In this document: positions 15,727-24,996 of the stretch, piece after piece
Position numbering within the stretch: position 1 is the stretch's first letter
How the letters are laid out: every line of letters starts with the position of its first letter
Notes under the pieces: generated by a model
What the model was told of the DNA's origin: nothing
The model's input: only the letters and a program-made list of their open reading frames with translations
The model's database searches: none
Translations under genes and position numbers: made by a program
NCBI GenBank assembly: GCA_017453465.1
Contig: JAFTEV010000009.1
Coordinates: 1 to 34,791, forward strand
Direction of reading: 5' to 3'
Length of the DNA: 34,791 bases
Origin: Bacteroidaceae bacterium
GTDB lineage: Bacteria; Bacteroidota; Bacteroidia; Bacteroidales; Bacteroidaceae

Positions 15727-16356
15727 ATGAGTTTATTTTCAAAAGAGAATGGCGAAATCTTCAAGGGTCCGCTTAACCTTAACAACCCTGTAGCCGTGCA
15801 GGTGCTTGGCATCTGCTCCGCACTCGCCGTCACTTCACAGCTGAAGCCTGCCATCGTCATGGGACTCTCCGTGACGGTCATCACGGCCTTCAGCAACGTA
15901 ATCATATCCCTGCTCCGCAAGACCATCCCCAACCGCATCCGCATCATCGTGCAGCTGGTGGTTGTTGCCGCGCTGGTCACCATCGTCAGCAACATCCTGA
16001 AAGCCTACGTCTATGATGTCAGCGTGCAGCTCAGCGTCTATGTCGGACTGATCATCACCAACTGTATCCTGATGGGACGACTCGAAGCCTTCGCCATGCA
16101 GAACGGCCCCTGGGAGTCATTCCTCGACGGCATCGGCAACGGCCTGGGCTACGCCTTCGTGCTGGTCGTAGTGGGCTTCGTGCGCGAAATCCTCGGCTTC
16201 GGCTCCATCTTCGGCATACAGATTATCCCCGACAGCTGCTACATGGAGAACGGCGGCCTCTACATCAACAACGGTATGATGACCATGCCTGCCATGGCCC
16301 TCATCCTTGTGGCCTGCTTCATCTGGGCACACCGTGCCATCAACAAAGAACTCTAA
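15727..16356 (+). CDS. nqrD: Na+-translocating NADH:quinone reductase subunit D
   Basis: This 209-residue integral membrane subunit has about six hydrophobic segments. It is homologous to NqrE and RnfE/RsxE, which together make an inverted-topology pair in the pump core and bind an iron centre via conserved Cys. Family motifs NNPVAVQVLGICSALAVTSQL and ITNCILMGRLEAFA (with the conserved Cys) are present. AAGGAGG at 15711-15717 supplies a strong ribosome site 9 nt before the ATG. The gene is fourth in the unbroken operon. Confidence 0.95.
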   Translation: MSLFSKENGEIFKGPLNLNNPVAVQVLGICSALAVTSQLKPAIVMGLSVTVITAFSNVIISLLRKTIPNRIRIIVQLVVVAALVTIVSNILKAYVYDVSVQLSVYVGLIITNCILMGRLEAFAMQNGPWESFLDGIGNGLGYAFVLVVVGFVREILGFGSIFGIQIIPDSCYMENGGLYINNGMMTMPAMALILVACFIWAHRAINKEL

Positions 16357-16381
16357 CCCCAATAAGAAAACAGATTAGACT

Positions 16382-17011
16382 ATGGAACATTGCATTAGCT
16401 TATTTGTCCGCTCCATCTTTGTGGACAACATGATTTTCGCTTTCTTCTTGGGTATGTGCTCTTACCTCGCTGTATCCAAGACCGTAAAGACCAGCTTCGG
16501 ACTGGGCATCGCAGTCACCTTCGTGCTGCTCATCACCGTGCCCGTCGATTATTTGCTACAGACGAAAGTCCTCGCCAACGGCGCACTCGCCGAGGGCGTT
16601 GACCTCACCTTCCTTGCCTTCATCCTCTTCATCGCAGTCATCGCCGGCATCGTGCAGCTCGTCGAGATGGTGGTAGAACGCTTCTCTCCCGCCCTCTACG
16701 CAGCACTGGGCATCTTCCTGCCCCTCATCGCCGTGAACTGCGCCATCATGGGTGCCAGCCTCTTCATGCAGCAGCGCATCCTGCTCGACCCCGAAACCTC
16801 CACACAGGCCATCAGCGGCGTAGCCGACTGTGTAGCCTACGCGCTCGGTTCGGGCATCGGCTGGACACTGGCCATCGTGGGCCTCGCTGCCATCCGCGAG
16901 AAGATGGCCTACAGCGACGTGCCCCGTCCGCTGCAGGGCCTCGGCATCACCTTCATCACCGTAGGTCTCATGGCCATGGCATTCATGTGTTTCTCTGGAT
17001 TAAAGATTTAA
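16382..17011 (+). CDS. nqrE: Na+-translocating NADH:quinone reductase subunit E
   Basis: This 209-residue membrane subunit is the partner of NqrD. The start [35 protein letters not shown] is the highly conserved NqrE N-terminus. [14 protein letters not shown] holds the second conserved Cys, and the C-terminal [21 protein letters not shown] is also typical. It has six membrane segments. It follows nqrD by 25 nt and precedes nqrF by 21 nt. Confidence 0.96.
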   Translation: MEHCISLFVRSIFVDNMIFAFFLGMCSYLAVSKTVKTSFGLGIAVTFVLLITVPVDYLLQTKVLANGALAEGVDLTFLAFILFIAVIAGIVQLVEMVVERFSPALYAALGIFLPLIAVNCAIMGASLFMQQRILLDPETSTQAISGVADCVAYALGSGIGWTLAIVGLAAIREKMAYSDVPRPLQGLGITFITVGLMAMAFMCFSGLKI

Positions 17012-17032
17012 CAAAGAAAGGACATAGCAAAT

Positions 17033-18319
17033 ATGGATATGACATTTATATTATACAGCATCGGAGTCTTCCTGATTATCGTGCTCTTGCTCGTAATCAT
17101 GCTCCTCGTTGCTAAAAAGTACCTTTCTCCCAGCGGACAGGTCACTATCACCATCAACGGAAAAGACAAGCTCACTGTGGACCAGGGCAGCAGTCTGCTC
17201 TCCACCCTGGCAGCCAACGACGTTTACCTTCCCTCAGCCTGTGGCGGCAAGGGCTCATGCGGCCAGTGCAAATGCCAGGTAGTAGAAGGCGGTGGCGAAA
17301 TCCTCGACTCAGAGAAAGGACACTTCACACGCAAGCAAATCAAGGCTGGCTACCGTCTGGGCTGCCAGTGCAAGGTGAAGGGCGACCTCGCCATCAAGGT
17401 TGATGACAGCGTGATGGGCGTAAAGGAATGGGAATGCGAAGTCATTGGCAACCGCAACGTCGCCACCTTCATCAAGGAATACAAAGTGGCACTGCCCGCA
17501 GGCGAACACATGGACTTCGAGCCTGGAAGCTACGCACAGATCAAGGTGCCAGCATTCCAGATTGACTACGACAAGGACTTCGACAAGAGCCTCATCGGCG
17601 ACACCTACCTGCCAGCCTGGGAGAAGTTCGGCATGTTCGGCCTCAAGTGCGTCAACGACACGCCGACCATCCGTGCCTACTCCATGGCCAACTATCCCGA
17701 CGAGGGCGACATCATCACCCTCAACGTGCGTATCGCCACACCGCCATTCAAGCCCAAAGACCAGGGCGGCGGCTTCATGGACGTGAACCCTGGTATCGCC
17801 TCCAGCTACATCTTCTCGCTGAAACCAGGCGACAAGGTCATCATGTCGGGTCCTTACGGAGAGTTCCGTCCGCAGTACGGCACCGGACGCGAAATGATTT
17901 GGGTCGGCGGTGGTGCAGGTATGGCTCCGCTCCGTGCACAGATTATGCACATGCTGAAGGGCAACGGTGTCAGCGACGAAGACCGCAAACGCCCGATGCA
18001 CTACTTCTATGGCGCACGCGCACTGGAAGAAATCCCGTTCCTCGACGACTTCCTCCAGCTCGACAAGGAGTTTGACAACTTCCACTTCCACCTCGCACTC
18101 GACCGTCCCGACCCGAAGGCCGACGAAGCAGGAATCAAATACACTCCAGGCTTCGTAGCCCCCGTCATGGGCGACACTTACCTGAAGCAGCACGAAAGCC
18201 CCGAAGACGTAGAGTACTACCTCTGCGGACCTCCAATGATGGCTAAGACCGTGCTCGACCTGCTCCACTCTCTCGGTGTGGAAGACGACATGATTCGCTT
18301 CGACAACTTCGGTGGATAA
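17033..18319 (+). CDS. nqrF: Na+-translocating NADH:quinone reductase subunit F
   Basis: This 428-residue subunit is the NADH entry point. An N-terminal membrane helix (residues 4-27) is followed by a ferredoxin-like [2Fe-2S] domain with Cys70, Cys76, Cys79 and Cys111. The FAD-binding domain has [11 protein letters not shown], and the NADH-binding domain has [10 protein letters not shown] and YYLCGPPMM. This order is diagnostic for NqrF. The GDD..RFDNFGG end is complete. It closes the operon, and a strong terminator lies 23 nt after the stop. Confidence 0.97.
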   Translation: MDMTFILYSIGVFLIIVLLLVIMLLVAKKYLSPSGQVTITINGKDKLTVDQGSSLLSTLAANDVYLPSACGGKGSCGQCKCQVVEGGGEILDSEKGHFTRKQIKAGYRLGCQCKVKGDLAIKVDDSVMGVKEWECEVIGNRNVATFIKEYKVALPAGEHMDFEPGSYAQIKVPAFQIDYDKDFDKSLIGDTYLPAWEKFGMFGLKCVNDTPTIRAYSMANYPDEGDIITLNVRIATPPFKPKDQGGGFMDVNPGIASSYIFSLKPGDKVIMSGPYGEFRPQYGTGREMIWVGGGAGMAPLRAQIMHMLKGNGVSDEDRKRPMHYFYGARALEEIPFLDDFLQLDKEFDNFHFHLALDRPDPKADEAGIKYTPGFVAPVMGDTYLKQHESPEDVEYYLCGPPMMAKTVLDLLHSLGVEDDMIRFDNFGG

Positions 18320-18341
18320 CCCCCCGAAGCCCTCAAATATC

Positions 18342-18387
18342 AGCGGGCGAAGGTGCTATGTTTTGTCACTTTCGCCCGCTTTTTTAT
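18342..18387 (+). terminator. Intrinsic terminator of the nqr operon
   Basis: Agcgggcgaa (18342-18351) pairs with ttcgcccgct (18371-18380), with further pairing ggtg/cact inside. The hairpin is followed by ttttttatata. It is a textbook intrinsic terminator immediately after nqrF. Confidence 0.9.
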
Positions 18388-18455
18388 ATACTTTAAGGCA
18401 TTGCACTTTCAATTAAAAATTGTAAAATTGTAAGTAGCCCAATTATAAATTTTTG

Positions 18456-18464
18456 TACCTTTGC
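18456..18464 (+). promoter_or_regulatory. Bacteroidetes -7 promoter box for the MATE gene
   Basis: TACCTTTGC matches TAnnTTTGC exactly. It starts 32 nt before the chosen ATG at 18488, which supports that start over an upstream in-frame ATG at 18461 that overlaps this box. Confidence 0.65.
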
Positions 18465-18487
18465 AGCCGCAAAGCAAAATAACACCT

Positions 18488-19906
18488 ATGCAACAAAACA
18501 ATAGAACCAAGGAACTGGGCACGGCACCCATCGGCCAGCTGCTGATGAAGTATGCAGTGCCGGCTGTGGTGGCAATGACGGCTTCGTCGCTCTACAACAT
18601 GGTGGACCGCATCTTTATCGGGCATATTCCGGAGGTAGGTACGCTGTCGCTGGGCGGACTGGCTGTCACGTTCCCCGTGATGAACCTGAGCGCGGCCTTC
18701 GGTGCAATGGTGGGCGTGGGATGCTCCACACTGATGTCTATCAAGCTGGGCCAGAAGGACTACGAGACTGCGGAGCGCGTGCTGGGCAACCTGGTGTCGC
18801 TGAACATCATCATCGGCATCATCGTCGGCGGACTGGGCTTGCTGTTCATCGACCCACTGCTGCTGTTCTTCGGCGCAAGCGAGAACACGTTGCAATATGC
18901 ACGCGACTATATGTTCATCATCCTGCTGGGCAACGTGGTGACACATCTGTACCTCGGCCTGAACAGTGCACTGAGGAGCACGGGACACCCCCACGTGGCG
19001 ATGTGGGCCACGATTGCCACGGTGGTGGTCAATGCCGTGCTCGACCCGCTGTTCATCTTCACCTTCGGCATGGGCATCAAGGGTGCAGCCTACGCCACGA
19101 TTTTGGCACAGATGGTGGCTCTGGCCTTCATCGTGTATGTGCTGTCGAACAAGAACGACCTGATACATCTGCGCCGTGGCATCTATGGCCTGAGCAGACA
19201 CATCGTGAAGAGCGTGCTGAGCATCGGAATGTCGCCATTTGCCATGCAACTGTGTGCCTGTCTGGTGGTCATTCTCATCAACAAGGGACTGACAAAACAC
19301 GGTGGCGACCTGGCTATTGCTGCATACGGCATTGTGAACGGCATCACGTTCCTGTTCGTGATGGTGGTGCTGGGCATTTGTCAGGGAATGCAGCCCATTG
19401 CGGGCTACAACTTTGGCGCACAGCAGCCAAAGCGGGTCGATGAGGTGCTCAAGAAGGCCATTATGCTGGCAACCGTCACGATGTGTTGTTCATTCGTGCT
19501 GTGCGAATTTTTCCCCCACTATCCAGTGAAACTGTTTACCGATGACCCCGAACTGACGAAGTTGTCGGTGAGCGGTATGCGCATCATTGTGAGCCTGTCG
19601 CCCATCGTGGGTTTCCAAATTGTGACGGGCAATTTCTTCCAGAGTATCGGCATGGCCAAACGGAGCATCTTCCTGAGCGTAAGCCGTCAACTGGTGTTCC
19701 TGGTGCCCTTCCTGCTGGTGTTCCCAGAGGTGTGGGGCACGGACGGCGTATGGATGAGCATTGCCGCAGCCGACGGTGTGGCAGCCGTCACAGCTGGCGT
19801 AATGCTCTGGCACTTCTATCACACACAGCCTACACGCCGTGTGCCGCGCATCCGGCAGGAGAGTACGCTCAGGCGAGTATTTTTCCATAACCGAGTCACA
19901 CCATAA
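18488..19906 (+). CDS. MATE-family multidrug/cation antiporter
   Basis: This 472-residue protein has about twelve membrane segments. The MATE N-terminal motif is visible ([36 protein letters not shown]), as is the second-half counterpart ([14 protein letters not shown]), with [16 protein letters not shown] between. These exporters couple Na+ or H+ entry to export of organic cations, so the upstream Nqr pump could energise it; that is inference. The stop overlaps the truA start by one base (TAATG), so the two are cotranslated. The C-terminal basic tail is ordinary. Confidence 0.92.
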   Translation: MQQNNRTKELGTAPIGQLLMKYAVPAVVAMTASSLYNMVDRIFIGHIPEVGTLSLGGLAVTFPVMNLSAAFGAMVGVGCSTLMSIKLGQKDYETAERVLGNLVSLNIIIGIIVGGLGLLFIDPLLLFFGASENTLQYARDYMFIILLGNVVTHLYLGLNSALRSTGHPHVAMWATIATVVVNAVLDPLFIFTFGMGIKGAAYATILAQMVALAFIVYVLSNKNDLIHLRRGIYGLSRHIVKSVLSIGMSPFAMQLCACLVVILINKGLTKHGGDLAIAAYGIVNGITFLFVMVVLGICQGMQPIAGYNFGAQQPKRVDEVLKKAIMLATVTMCCSFVLCEFFPHYPVKLFTDDPELTKLSVSGMRIIVSLSPIVGFQIVTGNFFQSIGMAKRSIFLSVSRQLVFLVPFLLVFPEVWGTDGVWMSIAAADGVAAVTAGVMLWHFYHTQPTRRVPRIRQESTLRRVFFHNRVTP

Positions 19907-20649
19907 TGCGCTATTTCCTATATCTTTCTTACGACGGTGCATGCTATCACGGCTGGCAGGTGCAGCCCAACGGCATCAGCGTGCAGGAGGTCTTGAACAA
20001 GGCACTCACTACCCTGCTCCGCCACCCTGTCGAGGTGACTGGCGCGGGGCGCACGGATGCTGGGGTGAATGCGGGAATGATGGTGGCACACTTTGAAACG
20101 GATGCTCCCCTCCCCCCAAACCTCCCCTACCGCCTCAACAAGTTTCTGCCTGCCGACATCGCAGTTCAGAAGATTGTGCCAGTGAAGGCTGATGCTCATG
20201 CAAGGTTTTCTGCCACATCGCGCACGTACCATTATTATATCATTACCGAGAAGTCCCCGTTTGAGCCGTATGCCTACCGCTATCCGCAGCCACTGGATTT
20301 CGAGCTGATGAACGAAGCAGCCAGGGTACTGTTTGAGTACACAGACTTCACGTCGTTCTCCAAGCTCCACACCGACGTGAAGACGAACAACTGCCGCATC
20401 ATGGAAGCGCGGTGGACGCAGGTGTCCAGTGTGAAGTGGCAATTCACCATCACTGCCGACCGATTCCTGCGCAACATGGTACGTGCCATTGTGGGCACCC
20501 TGCTCGACGTAGGGCGCAGCGTGCTCACCATCGACGGTTTCCGCAACATCATCGAACAGAAAGACCGCTGCTCGGCTGGCACTTCCGTCCCAGCGGGTGC
20601 ACTGTTCCTGGACAATGTCAGTTATCCAGAAGATGTTTTTCTTACTTAA
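19906..20649 (+). CDS. truA: tRNA pseudouridine(38-40) synthase TruA
   Basis: This 247-residue enzyme converts U38, U39 and U40 of tRNA anticodon arms to pseudouridine. The catalytic Asp51 lies in [18 protein letters not shown], the family signature. [20 protein letters not shown] at the start and [18 protein letters not shown] near residue 190 are also typical. Length is normal. It overlaps the MATE stop by one base and is followed by a long palindrome before the convergent gene ending at 20738. Confidence 0.96.
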   Translation: MRYFLYLSYDGACYHGWQVQPNGISVQEVLNKALTTLLRHPVEVTGAGRTDAGVNAGMMVAHFETDAPLPPNLPYRLNKFLPADIAVQKIVPVKADAHARFSATSRTYHYYIITEKSPFEPYAYRYPQPLDFELMNEAARVLFEYTDFTSFSKLHTDVKTNNCRIMEARWTQVSSVKWQFTITADRFLRNMVRAIVGTLLDVGRSVLTIDGFRNIIEQKDRCSAGTSVPAGALFLDNVSYPEDVFLT

Positions 20650-20652
20650 AAG

Positions 20653-20735
20653 TTAAAAATTAAAAGTTAAAAGTTAAAATGGGAGAGTGAAAAGCGCCCC
20701 GCATGACATTTTAACTTTTAACTTTTAATTTTTAA
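20653..20735. repeat. 29-bp perfect inverted repeat of AGTTAAA heptamers
   Basis: The left arm at 20653-20681 (ttaaaaattaaaagttaa...) and the right arm at 20707-20735 are perfect complements for 29 bp around a 25-nt loop. The arms are built from 7-bp units AGTTAAA. It lies between the convergent genes truA and the secreted protein ending at 20738, so a two-way terminator is possible. It also resembles the edges of the repeats at 29265-29400 and 30843-30958. Confidence 0.8.
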
Positions 20736-20737
20736 TT

Positions 20738-21595
20738 TCAGAAAGCAGCAGGTATCTGAATGTCGGCAATATGCAAGTTGGTGCCAAAGATTTTCTGGAA
20801 AACCAAGTTCAGACCTGAACGCTTCCACAGTTCTTCTACGATGGTGCCGTCGCCACGGTCAAACTTCAAGGTGAAAGTATCGGCATTCTTCCACGTAATG
20901 GTACACTCGCCATTGTCGCCCTCTTTGATGCACGTGTCGGACTTCACAGTGAGCGGCTTGTAGATGACCTTGCCGCCATCGAAATGGTCAAGACTGCAGA
21001 AGAGGAAAGTGACATCCCGCTCGCCATAGACTTTGTAGAGGTCTGTCCGTGGCCTCACCAGTATTCGCTCACCATCCACAGTGCCGTAGTTGCCCACCAT
21101 GCGCCAACAACCAGCAAAGCGGTGCGTGGGTTGTTCGTGCTTCATCTCCAGCATCCTGATAGAGCGTTCCATCTGCGGCTTCATGTCCTTGCGGTCGTAA
21201 TACTCTGTGATAAATTCATTCAGTGGAAAGACTTTCCCGCCGGGGCGTATGGTGTTGTACCACTTCAACGTGAAGTGGGTACTGTCCGAATCATAGATGC
21301 GGGTGCCGTGACCATCTTCGCCCACGGGAATATCGCCTGTGTAGGTGTAAGGATGCGGTTCGTCGGGACGGATGGCATACCTGTATTCTGCTGGCGTGTT
21401 GAGATACACCATCAGTGTCAGAGGGTGACTTCCAGAACAATACTTGTACTGCTCCATTTCGGGCACGTGGTCGGGCTGTCCGTTCTCATAGCCAAGACGT
21501 TGCAGTTTGTACAGTCCGCGTGGAGTCTCGCTTTGGGCGAAGGTGCTTGCCGTGGCTATCGTCAGGCAGGCAAGGAGGGTTGTCATTCTTTTCAT
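20738..21595 (-). CDS. Secreted protein with two lipocalin-like modules (DUF4488-like)
   Basis: This 285-residue protein has a signal peptide (MKRMTTLLACLTIATASTFAQ). The body looks like two related beta-rich modules: one from PRGLYKLQRLGYENG and one from FAGCWRMVGNYGTVDGER. Each starts with a G.(W/Y)(K/R) pattern common to lipocalin-like domains, such as DUF4488 in Bacteroides. No catalytic residues are recognisable. It is the last gene of the sigma-factor unit, 23 nt after the preceding gene. Its role is unknown; binding of a small ligand is possible by fold analogy only. Confidence 0.65.
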   Translation of the reverse strand: MKRMTTLLACLTIATASTFAQSETPRGLYKLQRLGYENGQPDHVPEMEQYKYCSGSHPLTLMVYLNTPAEYRYAIRPDEPHPYTYTGDIPVGEDGHGTRIYDSDSTHFTLKWYNTIRPGGKVFPLNEFITEYYDRKDMKPQMERSIRMLEMKHEQPTHRFAGCWRMVGNYGTVDGERILVRPRTDLYKVYGERDVTFLFCSLDHFDGGKVIYKPLTVKSDTCIKEGDNGECTITWKNADTFTLKFDRGDGTIVEELWKRSGLNLVFQKIFGTNLHIADIQIPAAF

Positions 21596-21618
21596 GCTGT
21601 TACGTTTGTTAATGGTGG

Positions 21619-22656
21619 TTATTTGATTTGTTTCCAGTTCTTCGGTATCCAGTATTCGCCGTCCACATCGAGACGCAGGACGTAGAGCGTTCCGCTCTTG
21701 TCGAGGTCGGCCATGAGGAAACTTGACTCTGCAATCTCGTTGACGTGATACTTCGTGGTGTTCTTGATGCCGCTCAGTTTAAAGTGCCTGTTGGTGTATT
21801 CCAGCACACAGCACTGTGTGGGGTTGACATCCAGATGGTGCTGCGCCGCACCGAGCAGGGTGCGATACAGGTCGGCGGCCCCCTGTTCTGGCCCCACGGT
21901 GTAGAGCGTTCCGCGTGACTCGCTTGCCCCCTTCGACTTTGGCAGCAGATAGTCCGTGTAATAATAAGTAGCGGCTTTGTCGATAGGCCGACCCGCTTCG
22001 TGCCTGTAGTGGACAGCGTGGCCACGCTCAAGGGACTGAAGCAAACTGTCGAGGGGAGCGATGTCGAAGTGGTAGTACATGCCCTGCGCCTCGTTTGCCT
22101 GCGTTATCATGGCAATGAGGTTGCCATGACCCAACACATAGTCGAACAGGGCTGCCTCGCGAGCACCAAAATACATTCGGCGGTTGTTGCCCTTGAGCAA
22201 ACGGAAGAACTGCAAATCCTGCATCATGTAGGGATTGGGATAGAAGTAAGAATGTGTCTTGCAGTAGTCGGTGTAGTCATTGGTCCAGTAGCTGCCAATG
22301 TCCTCCACGCGGTCCAGGTCAAGCAAGTAATCGTCATTTGCGCCATAGCCACACAAGGCAATGCTGTAGGTTATGGTGTCATTCCCATTGCGGTGACTCT
22401 CATATCGGTACGACTCCACGGCAGAGCGCGCCATTTCGTCGAGAAAACGGCAAATGCTGTCGGCCAGCAGTGGGTTGTCATCGAAAGCCGCCTGATAGCG
22501 ACGTGACAGGTGGTTCCGCTCGTTGACACGCGCCACCGACACCTTTGCGCCATGCTCCGCCAGTTCCTCCATGATGAGGTCAATGGGCAGTGAGGACTGC
22601 GCATCTGCAACCCTCATGCAGCCGAAAAGCAGGATGATACTCAGTATGCACTTCAT
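21619..22656 (-). CDS. Secreted protein of unknown function
   Basis: This 345-residue protein has a signal peptide (MKCILSIILLFGCMRVADAQ) and a soluble body with many Tyr, Asp and Arg. I recognise no family. A mixed alpha/beta composition with no repeats is visible; HLSRRYQAAFDDNPLLADSICRFLDEMARSAVESYRYE is helical. It starts 3 nt after the stop of the anti-sigma-like gene, so translational coupling is probable. By position it may act with the sigma/anti-sigma pair, either as a sensor or as a target gene product. Confidence 0.65.
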   Translation of the reverse strand: MKCILSIILLFGCMRVADAQSSLPIDLIMEELAEHGAKVSVARVNERNHLSRRYQAAFDDNPLLADSICRFLDEMARSAVESYRYESHRNGNDTITYSIALCGYGANDDYLLDLDRVEDIGSYWTNDYTDYCKTHSYFYPNPYMMQDLQFFRLLKGNNRRMYFGAREAALFDYVLGHGNLIAMITQANEAQGMYYHFDIAPLDSLLQSLERGHAVHYRHEAGRPIDKAATYYYTDYLLPKSKGASESRGTLYTVGPEQGAADLYRTLLGAAQHHLDVNPTQCCVLEYTNRHFKLSGIKNTTKYHVNEIAESSFLMADLDKSGTLYVLRLDVDGEYWIPKNWKQIK

Positions 22657-22659
22657 AGC

Positions 22660-23238
22660 TTATTCCATTTCTAATAGTTCTTGGTTCATAATCGCCATCG
22701 CCATGCGCAGGTCTTCACCCTGCTGACGCACAGCCTCCATGTCAATGTCAATCAGAGGCAAGGCTACGGGTTCTTCAGTCTGGGCGGCAGACTGCTCCAC
22801 TGCGGCCTCCACTGCCTTGGGCTTTTGCGTCTGCGGTTTGGGCTTCAGTGCCACAGGCTTTTCGGCTTTGGCAGGCAGCGGCTCCGCCTCTTTCACTGGG
22901 GGCTGCGGCTTCGGTTGCTGAACCGCCACTGGCCTACCCTGCTTGGGGACTTCTTCTTTCACGAACAGGAAACAGCACACTGGCAGCAGCACACTGGCGG
23001 CAATGCCAGCCATCAGCCACCGCATCGCGTGGCGGGAAGATTGGCTGACGGGGCCGATGTCCACCGCTCCGCTGTCGAACAGCGCAAACATCTCCTTGTA
23101 GTCCCTCCACGCTTCCTCCACCTTGTGAGTGCGAAAATACGCCGCCAACATCCGCTCTTCGTCCAGGCTCGTTTCGCCCGCCATGAACTTGTCGAGGGTG
23201 CGCGCTATTTCCTGTTTGCTGTACAGTCTTTTCATCAT
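22660..23238 (-). CDS. Membrane anti-sigma-like protein
   Basis: This 192-residue protein has a cytoplasmic N-terminal domain of about 70 residues with helical, charged sequence (SKQEIARTLDKFMAGETSLDEERMLAAYFR). One membrane helix follows at about 71-93, then a periplasmic part rich in Pro, Lys and Gln and a helical tail. This layout is that of anti-sigma factors paired with ECF sigma genes in Bacteroidetes. The ATG overlaps the sigma stop (ATGA). A strong Shine-Dalgarno-like AAGGAGG lies about 7 nt upstream, unusual for this phylum. There are two possible starts (23238, 23235). Identification is by layout and context, not by sequence family. Confidence 0.7.
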   Translation of the reverse strand: MMKRLYSKQEIARTLDKFMAGETSLDEERMLAAYFRTHKVEEAWRDYKEMFALFDSGAVDIGPVSQSSRHAMRWLMAGIAASVLLPVCCFLFVKEEVPKQGRPVAVQQPKPQPPVKEAEPLPAKAEKPVALKPKPQTQKPKAVEAAVEQSAAQTEEPVALPLIDIDMEAVRQQGEDLRMAMAIMNQELLEME

Positions 23239-23771
23239 TGGTTCCTCCTTTTTAATTTATCCATCAGTTCGTGTCTTGCCCGTGAGAGCAGCGTAGAGAC
23301 CGAAGTCTGCCTGATGCCCAGAATGTCGGCTATTTCGCTCAGTTCGCGATGTTCCAGTTGGCGCATGGTCAATACAATTCGTGACTTGGTGGGCAGTAGG
23401 CTTATCTGTTCGTCCATCCATGCCTCCAGCTCTGCGTACTCCAACCTGTCGTGCAGCGAATCCTCGTCAGCCACGAAGAGCACCTCCTCCACATCCCCAT
23501 GCCTGTGCATGGTACGCCACCGGTCGATGCACACGCGCTTCGCGATGATTGCCACCGAAGCCTTCATGTGTGCTGCATCGGCTATCTTTTCATGCAGACA
23601 CCACAGCTTGAGCATTACGTCCTGCGCAACATCCTCTGCTTCCTCTGGCGCAGTTCCATAGCTCCGAGCCACAGACAGGGCTTTCACACGCATTTCGCTG
23701 GCTATATGTACGAACTCTTCTTGTGTCATTCCATCTATATAACGAATGAACAGCCCAGAATTAAACAACAA
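23235..23771 (-). CDS. ECF-type RNA polymerase sigma factor
   Basis: This 178-residue sigma-70 factor (or 164 residues if the start is the ATG at 23729, MTQEEFVH, which fits the family better) has region 2 (ARSYGTAPEEAEDVAQDVMLKLW) and region 4 (LPTKSRIVLTMRQLEHRELSEIADILGIRQTSVSTLLSRARHEL). The middle is short, as expected for ECF factors. It redirects RNA polymerase to a small regulon. It leads a four-gene operon with the anti-sigma-like protein and two secreted proteins, and probably controls this operon itself, though no autoregulatory promoter could be identified by eye. Confidence 0.93.
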   Translation of the reverse strand: MLFNSGLFIRYIDGMTQEEFVHIASEMRVKALSVARSYGTAPEEAEDVAQDVMLKLWCLHEKIADAAHMKASVAIIAKRVCIDRWRTMHRHGDVEEVLFVADEDSLHDRLEYAELEAWMDEQISLLPTKSRIVLTMRQLEHRELSEIADILGIRQTSVSTLLSRARHELMDKLKRRNQ

Positions 23772-23839
23772 AGGCAGCTTTTTTCTGCTTTTCCGAGCAG
23801 AGCAAACAGCTACGTTAACAAAATCTCACAAAAAAGTCG

Positions 23840-23848
23840 TACCTTTGC
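23840..23848 (+). promoter_or_regulatory. Bacteroidetes -7 promoter box for the DMT transporter
   Basis: TACCTTTGC is an exact match. A start near 23855 gives a leader of about 180 nt, much longer than usual in this window, holding the purine and pyrimidine repeats below. Confidence 0.6.
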
Positions 23849-23876
23849 AGCCCAAACATATAAGAAAGGAATGGAA

Positions 23877-23993
23877 GGGAAGTTAAAGAGAACTTAAAGG
23901 GAAGTTAAAGGGACGATACTGAACTTTAGTAATGTCCTTTATCTCCGTCGCTGAAAGCGACATATCTCCCTATACCTCCCTATATCTCCCTAC
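23877..23993 (+). repeat. Leader repeats: GGGAAGTTAAAG direct pair and TATCTCCCTA tandem
   Basis: Gggaagttaaag occurs at 23877-23888 and 23899-23910. Three tandem 10-bp units close to TATCTCCCTA occupy 23961-23993. The G/A-rich part can pair with the C/T-rich part (aaggga with tcccta), so the long leader may fold and influence translation of the transporter gene. Confidence 0.5.
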
Positions 23994-24036
23994 TATTCAA
24001 CTACAGAACTCAAAGAATGAAAAAACTGCAAACAAT

Positions 24037-24957
24037 ATGATGTGGTTAGCACTCGCCTTCCTGTCAGCCTGTCTGCTGGGCTTCTACGACGTTTTCAAGA
24101 AGAAATCACTCAGGGGCAACGCAGTCATCCCCGTACTGCTGCTCAACACGCTGTTCTCGTCGCTCATCTTCCTGCCGTGCATCATCCTGTCGGCACAGGG
24201 CGTAATCAGCGAGGACAGCCTTTTTTATACCCATCAGTATGGATGGGCCGAACACAAATACATCGTGCTGAAGTCGTGCATCGTGCTCAGCAGCTGGCTT
24301 TTCGCCTATTTCGGACTGAAGAATCTGCCCATCACCATCGTGGGTCCCATCAATGCCACACGCCCCGTGATGGTACTCGTCGGCGCACTCACCTTCTTTG
24401 GCGAGCGGCTCAACCTGTGGCAATGGCTGGGTGTCACTGTGGCCATGGTGGGGCTGTGGATGCTCTCGCGCTCCAGCAAGAAAGAGGGCATCGACTGGAG
24501 CCACAACAAGTGGATTATCTTCGTCGTGCTGGCCAACGTGCTGGGCGCAGTGAGCGGACTCTACGACAAGTTCCTCATGACCAGCCCCAGGGACCACGGC
24601 GTGGGGCTTGACCAAATGGCCGTGCAGTCGTGGTACAACATCTACCAGTTCTTCATGATGCTCTGTATGCTCCTCTTGCTCTGGTGGCCCACACACAAGA
24701 AGACTACGCCCTTCCACTGGGACTGGTGCATCATCCTCATCTCCGTGTTCCTCTCCGCCGCCGACTTCGCCTATTTCTACGCGCTGGGCCTCCCCGGAGC
24801 CATGATTTCCATTGTCTCCATGGTGCGCCGAGGCTCTGTGCTCGTCAGTTTCCTCTTTGGCGCACTCATCTTCAAGGAGAAAAACCTGCGCTCCAAGGTT
24901 ATCGACCTCCTGCTCGTACTGCTCTCCATGCTGCTGCTGTTTGTGGGGTCAAGATAA
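24037..24957 (+). CDS. DMT/EamA-type membrane transporter
   Basis: This protein of 306 residues (305 from the next ATG at 24040) has ten hydrophobic segments in two similar halves, the EamA pattern. The first half ends in GPINATRPVMVLVGALTFFGERLNLWQWLGVTVAMVGLW and the second in SMVRRGSVLVSFLFGALIFKEKNLRSKVIDLLLVLLSMLLLFVG. I placed the start at MMWLALAF, because the open frame upstream runs through the leader repeats. Substrate is not predictable; family members export or import small metabolites. A DUF3109 gene follows by 39 nt. Confidence 0.85.
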   Translation: MMWLALAFLSACLLGFYDVFKKKSLRGNAVIPVLLLNTLFSSLIFLPCIILSAQGVISEDSLFYTHQYGWAEHKYIVLKSCIVLSSWLFAYFGLKNLPITIVGPINATRPVMVLVGALTFFGERLNLWQWLGVTVAMVGLWMLSRSSKKEGIDWSHNKWIIFVVLANVLGAVSGLYDKFLMTSPRDHGVGLDQMAVQSWYNIYQFFMMLCMLLLLWWPTHKKTTPFHWDWCIILISVFLSAADFAYFYALGLPGAMISIVSMVRRGSVLVSFLFGALIFKEKNLRSKVIDLLLVLLSMLLLFVGSR

Positions 24958-24996
24958 GGAAAGTAAAAATTCAAAGAATAAAAACCAATAAAGCAA

